Shown: positions 18,625-21,194 of the stretch, one piece after another
Layout: every line of letters starts with the position of its first letter
Position numbering within the stretch: position 1 is the stretch's first letter
DNA from: Paramacrobiotus richtersi
Taxonomy: Eukaryota; Tardigrada; Eutardigrada; Parachela; Macrobiotidae
Length of the DNA: 21,194 bases
Reading direction: 5' to 3'
NCBI GenBank assembly: GCA_034698045.1
Contig: JAQGAU010001141.1
Location: 1-21,194, forward strand
Notes under the pieces: generated by a model
The model's database searches: none
What the model was told of the DNA's origin: nothing
Seen by the model: the letters and a program-made list of their open reading frames with translations, nothing else
Position numbers and translations under genes: made by a program

Positions 18625-19701
18625 TCATCTCTTATCAAAATCCACCGCGTGGGCAACCGCCCAGGAAACTCGCGACGTAATTTCGGTTTGGATGTGGTTC
18701 TGCTGCACGTCAGTGACAGCAGTGCATAAGGACCTATAGTGTAACTGACAGGAATGATCCTGCTTGGCCCGTACCAGACTGACCAACTAGACCGTACTCA
18801 CCTCATCGGTAGCGTTAACCACTGCCACGACTCCCCACGTCACCATCCAGATATGGAATCCGTTTTGACACAAGGTCACCGCGGTACTCTCCAGGTCTTT
18901 GAAAAGACCCACATTCAGCATAACAGAAGCAACGGACTGAGCTATCCAAAGACATGCTGAAGCAGTAACAGCTAACAGGGATGCGCCGGCACTAATCTCG
19001 AGTTCTCGGAAAAGCGTCATCAAATGTTCTTCCTGGCGTTGATAATACAGCAGCCTCTCCACAAGCTGGCATTCGCACAGCACCGACACCCGCGATTTCA
19101 CGTCTTGTAGATTTTCATTAAAGAGTGCAACGACTTGACGGAACCGCACGAGGTACACGGTGGTAATGACAAAATTACCGTAACTAATCAAAAAGCCGCT
19201 AACTGACAGTGTGGCGACCCACAATTCACCAGCGAGACCGGAAACCGGGAAAACTGAGTACTTGCCCGTAGTTGGATTGCGATAGCTGGACAGAATCGGC
19301 GTGACGAAGTGCAAGGAGGATGCCAATAACAGTGCCAGTGCGCAGATGTGGGTTGATACGAAAATACCCACTCGACAGCGTTTTACACATTTCTGCGCGT
19401 TCGCGATACGTGATGAAAACTGACCAAACAATGGATAATGAAGGTGCCGTACAAATACAGCCAGCCCAAGCAAGGCAACGGTAGCGTTGCTCTGCGATTC
19501 GGTTAACAGGATGGAGTTAAGAACGGGATTATAGTTAGTACAGTTAACTCGGCGATCAGCGTAGTTGTTCTGTATATAATCAACCCAGTCTAGTGTAACG
19601 AAAAACGTATAAATAACTACAGTCAGACTTCTCACTGTGCACCAGAGCCAGCGCATAAGTTGTGGTCGAGAACATTGCACTTTTGAAAATAAACAATCCA
19701 T
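18625..19701 (-). CDS. Gustatory-receptor-like 7TM protein, C-terminus unresolved
   Basis: The main exon is 19701-18802 (300 codons), starting at the first ATG of a frame that is open further upstream without another ATG. Six hydrophobic segments are visible at about residues 18-43, 73-90, 110-138, 160-185, 236-264 and 282-297. Between segments 4 and 5 lies a long charged cytoplasmic-type loop (LVRFRQVVALFNENLQDVKS, ending RQEEHLMTLFRELE), typical of the arthropod-type gustatory receptor (7tm_7) layout with an intracellular N-terminus. Such proteins act as ligand-gated cation channels in known members. The exon ends ATDE at a near-ideal donor (GAG/GTGAGT). The last segment with the TYxxxxxQF signature was not found. 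The best in-frame candidate (18702-18625, acceptor GACGTGCAG, phase 0) adds 25 residues and a stop without a membrane segment. The gene is either spliced to an exon I could not detect or lacks TM7. Confidence 0.65.
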
Positions 19702-20050
19702 TGCTGGTGACCAGCTCTGGACGAACAGCCGCTTGCGAAATAGACTGGACACATTTGCCTTTTTCCTTGAAGTTGCACCAAAGTATCAAGCACGTCGTTT
19801 TTAATGTGAACTAGTGCCTGCTGTTATGAGTGCCCGAGTATGCAAATTAGCAAATGTGAAAATAGTATTGTTTGTAGGTGAGGCGCTGGTTATGGCAGCA
19901 AAAATGTATGTCTAAAGTGGTTGCATCCGCATACGGTACGTGGTTGGACTATACATTAGGGTTCGGCTTGAATACAGTAACAAAATTAATGAACGATGAT
20001 CGCGCAGGTTGCATGCAGATTTGCAGTTGATGACCACGGGAATCAACCCG
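19702..20050. other. 5' flank of gustatory-like receptor
   Basis: The frame of the receptor remains open upstream to about 19752 with GTG but no ATG. No promoter element is distinctive. A short plus-strand ATG frame near 19827 has no support. Confidence 0.35.
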
Positions 20051-20054
20051 TATT

Positions 20055-20400
20055 TCACACATAGACAGCAGCCTGGTGTTGCTTAAGTTTGCAATCCGCA
20101 ACAGCAACCTCATAATGCGTTACACGAGCGCAATAAACGCGCATACAATTTTGAGTATTAACAACAACCGGAAGACATTTATAGCGGATTCCAGAACCCG
20201 TTATTCCGTTAACCGCTATTTGCACTGCTTTTATGCGATCTGCGTGGCAGACGTCGAAGGAAGAACTACATGGACGCAGTGTCCGTGGTTCCATGTACCA
20301 CACCCTGCCATGTTTATGAATGTAAGGTGTAGTTTTATTACACCAGTGCAGGCGATTGTCGTTTCTCCAGGCTATGCAAACACAGTTGGAAGCGTGTGTG
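20055..20400 (-). CDS. Possible exon of an unknown Cys-rich protein
   Basis: A minus-strand frame open for about 115 codons ends at a stop at 20055. It contains Cys, Trp and Tyr in a pattern suggestive of a secreted domain (LHWCNKTTPY, TLRPCSSSFDVCH, RYKCLPVVVNTQNCMRVYC, ADCKLKQHQ). A plausible acceptor (AACTGTGTTTGCATAG) lies inside its 5' part and a strong GTAAGT donor lies about 64 bp upstream (GAGAAC/GTAAGT, near 20434). However, the upstream exon has an early stop in the required frame and no start was found. The plus strand is also open across the same interval, so strand choice is uncertain. Confidence 0.25.
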
Positions 20401-20419
20401 TCTAACGGCCTAGTCACAC

Positions 20420-21194
20420 TTCCTGTATATACTTACGTTCTCCTGTACTTCTACGCTAAATTATGCATACAGGATGGCAAAAGACAGCTCCTTAATAGGT
20501 CTTCTGTTAATTTTCGCCGTTCTACGTTTCAGGATAGCAACAAAATATGTACTTATACGCTAAATCAGAAATACTGCGTACCTTTTTTCGTACGAATGCA
20601 GTACTTACTTTGTTAGATAAAACACAATCTCGAATGTACACGTACATAACCAAAGAAAACCAAGAAATCGTACACTGTTTTTGACACACATTTCACGCCC
20701 GAGCTGATCTACATAAGTTCCGGGTAGTGTACCGGTCCGTATATAAACTAGGTACATTAAATCCTTTTACACTGGAATCATTGGTGACCAGGTGTATAGC
20801 GCTGGGTCAAAAAACACGCCCGTGTAATTTCTACAATTGATATCAGTTCTGCTAAAGGTCAAAGGTCACATCGATCAATAATTACGTGTACATGGTAGAC
20901 TGTCCGTCGTTGATAAATAAACGTAGACTATATCGTTGTTAAAAATACCGGACCATTAGACCAAAATCCCGCGTAAGTATAAACGAACTACTTTGGTACA
21001 GCATTAATCAGCACTTCAATATACAGCATTTCAAAGTTACGATAACAGTAGATTGTATGTGTACATGTACGGTGATGTACCCTGTTAGCGACGCTTACTT
21101 GACCAGATTCTCGATGCTTAGTTTAGTTTAGTTTAATTGTTTTACGTCCACAGATACAAGGGAGGATCCCTTATTGAAAATCTACAGACACATT
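20420..21194. other. Intergenic to end of window
   Basis: No gene is recognised. A small TTTAG-type repeat (TTAGTTTAGTTTAGTTTA) occurs at about 21119-21136. A gene could begin beyond the window edge. Confidence 0.4.

Overview
The window reads as a gene-sparse animal nuclear genome. The genes have short spliceosomal introns (about 80 to 500 bp) with GTAAGT/GTGAGT-type donors and pyrimidine-AG acceptors. There are no operons or bacterial ribosome sites, and wide AT-richer intergenic DNA surrounds GC-richer exons. Orphan rhodopsin-like receptors, a gustatory-receptor-like protein, an F-box protein and small secreted proteins together suggest an ecdysozoan. My best inference is a tardigrade (Hypsibius/Ramazzottius type), but this rests on general resemblance and not on a search.

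Layout, left to right. A two-exon minus-strand gene for a secreted, shortened Kunitz-like protein lies at 874-1187. A two-exon minus-strand rhodopsin-like GPCR lies at 2074-3586. A long near-perfect foldback hairpin lies at 4459-4609. A three-exon plus-strand gene at 5253-6870 encodes a secreted Gly/Ser-rich protein with an I-G-S/N tripeptide stretch and a six-cysteine tail. A possible 53-residue secreted peptide lies at 7177-7338. A single-exon minus-strand GPCR, paralogous to the first, lies at 9585-10574. Uncertain minus-strand exons lie at 10812-11333. A 2.9 kb region without a recognisable gene follows and contains a strongly AT-rich tract. An F-box gene with at least one further exon lies at 14276-15873 on the plus strand. 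A compact tRNA-like element lies at 17314-17380 on the minus strand. A gustatory-receptor-like 7TM exon lies at 18802-19701 on the minus strand, with its last membrane segment not found. A possible cysteine-rich exon lies at 20055-20400.

The genes do not form a pathway. The recurring theme is membrane chemoreception and secretion: three 7TM-type receptors plus two or three small secreted proteins. The main results come from joining exons by splice phase. The Kunitz-like gene, the Gly-rich secreted gene and the F-box C-terminus become coherent only after splicing, and their translations cannot be read from single open frames. The two GPCRs share an unusual pattern: Asn at 2.50, Asp at 7.49 and no DRY motif. 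All exon junctions are sequence-based predictions without transcript evidence.
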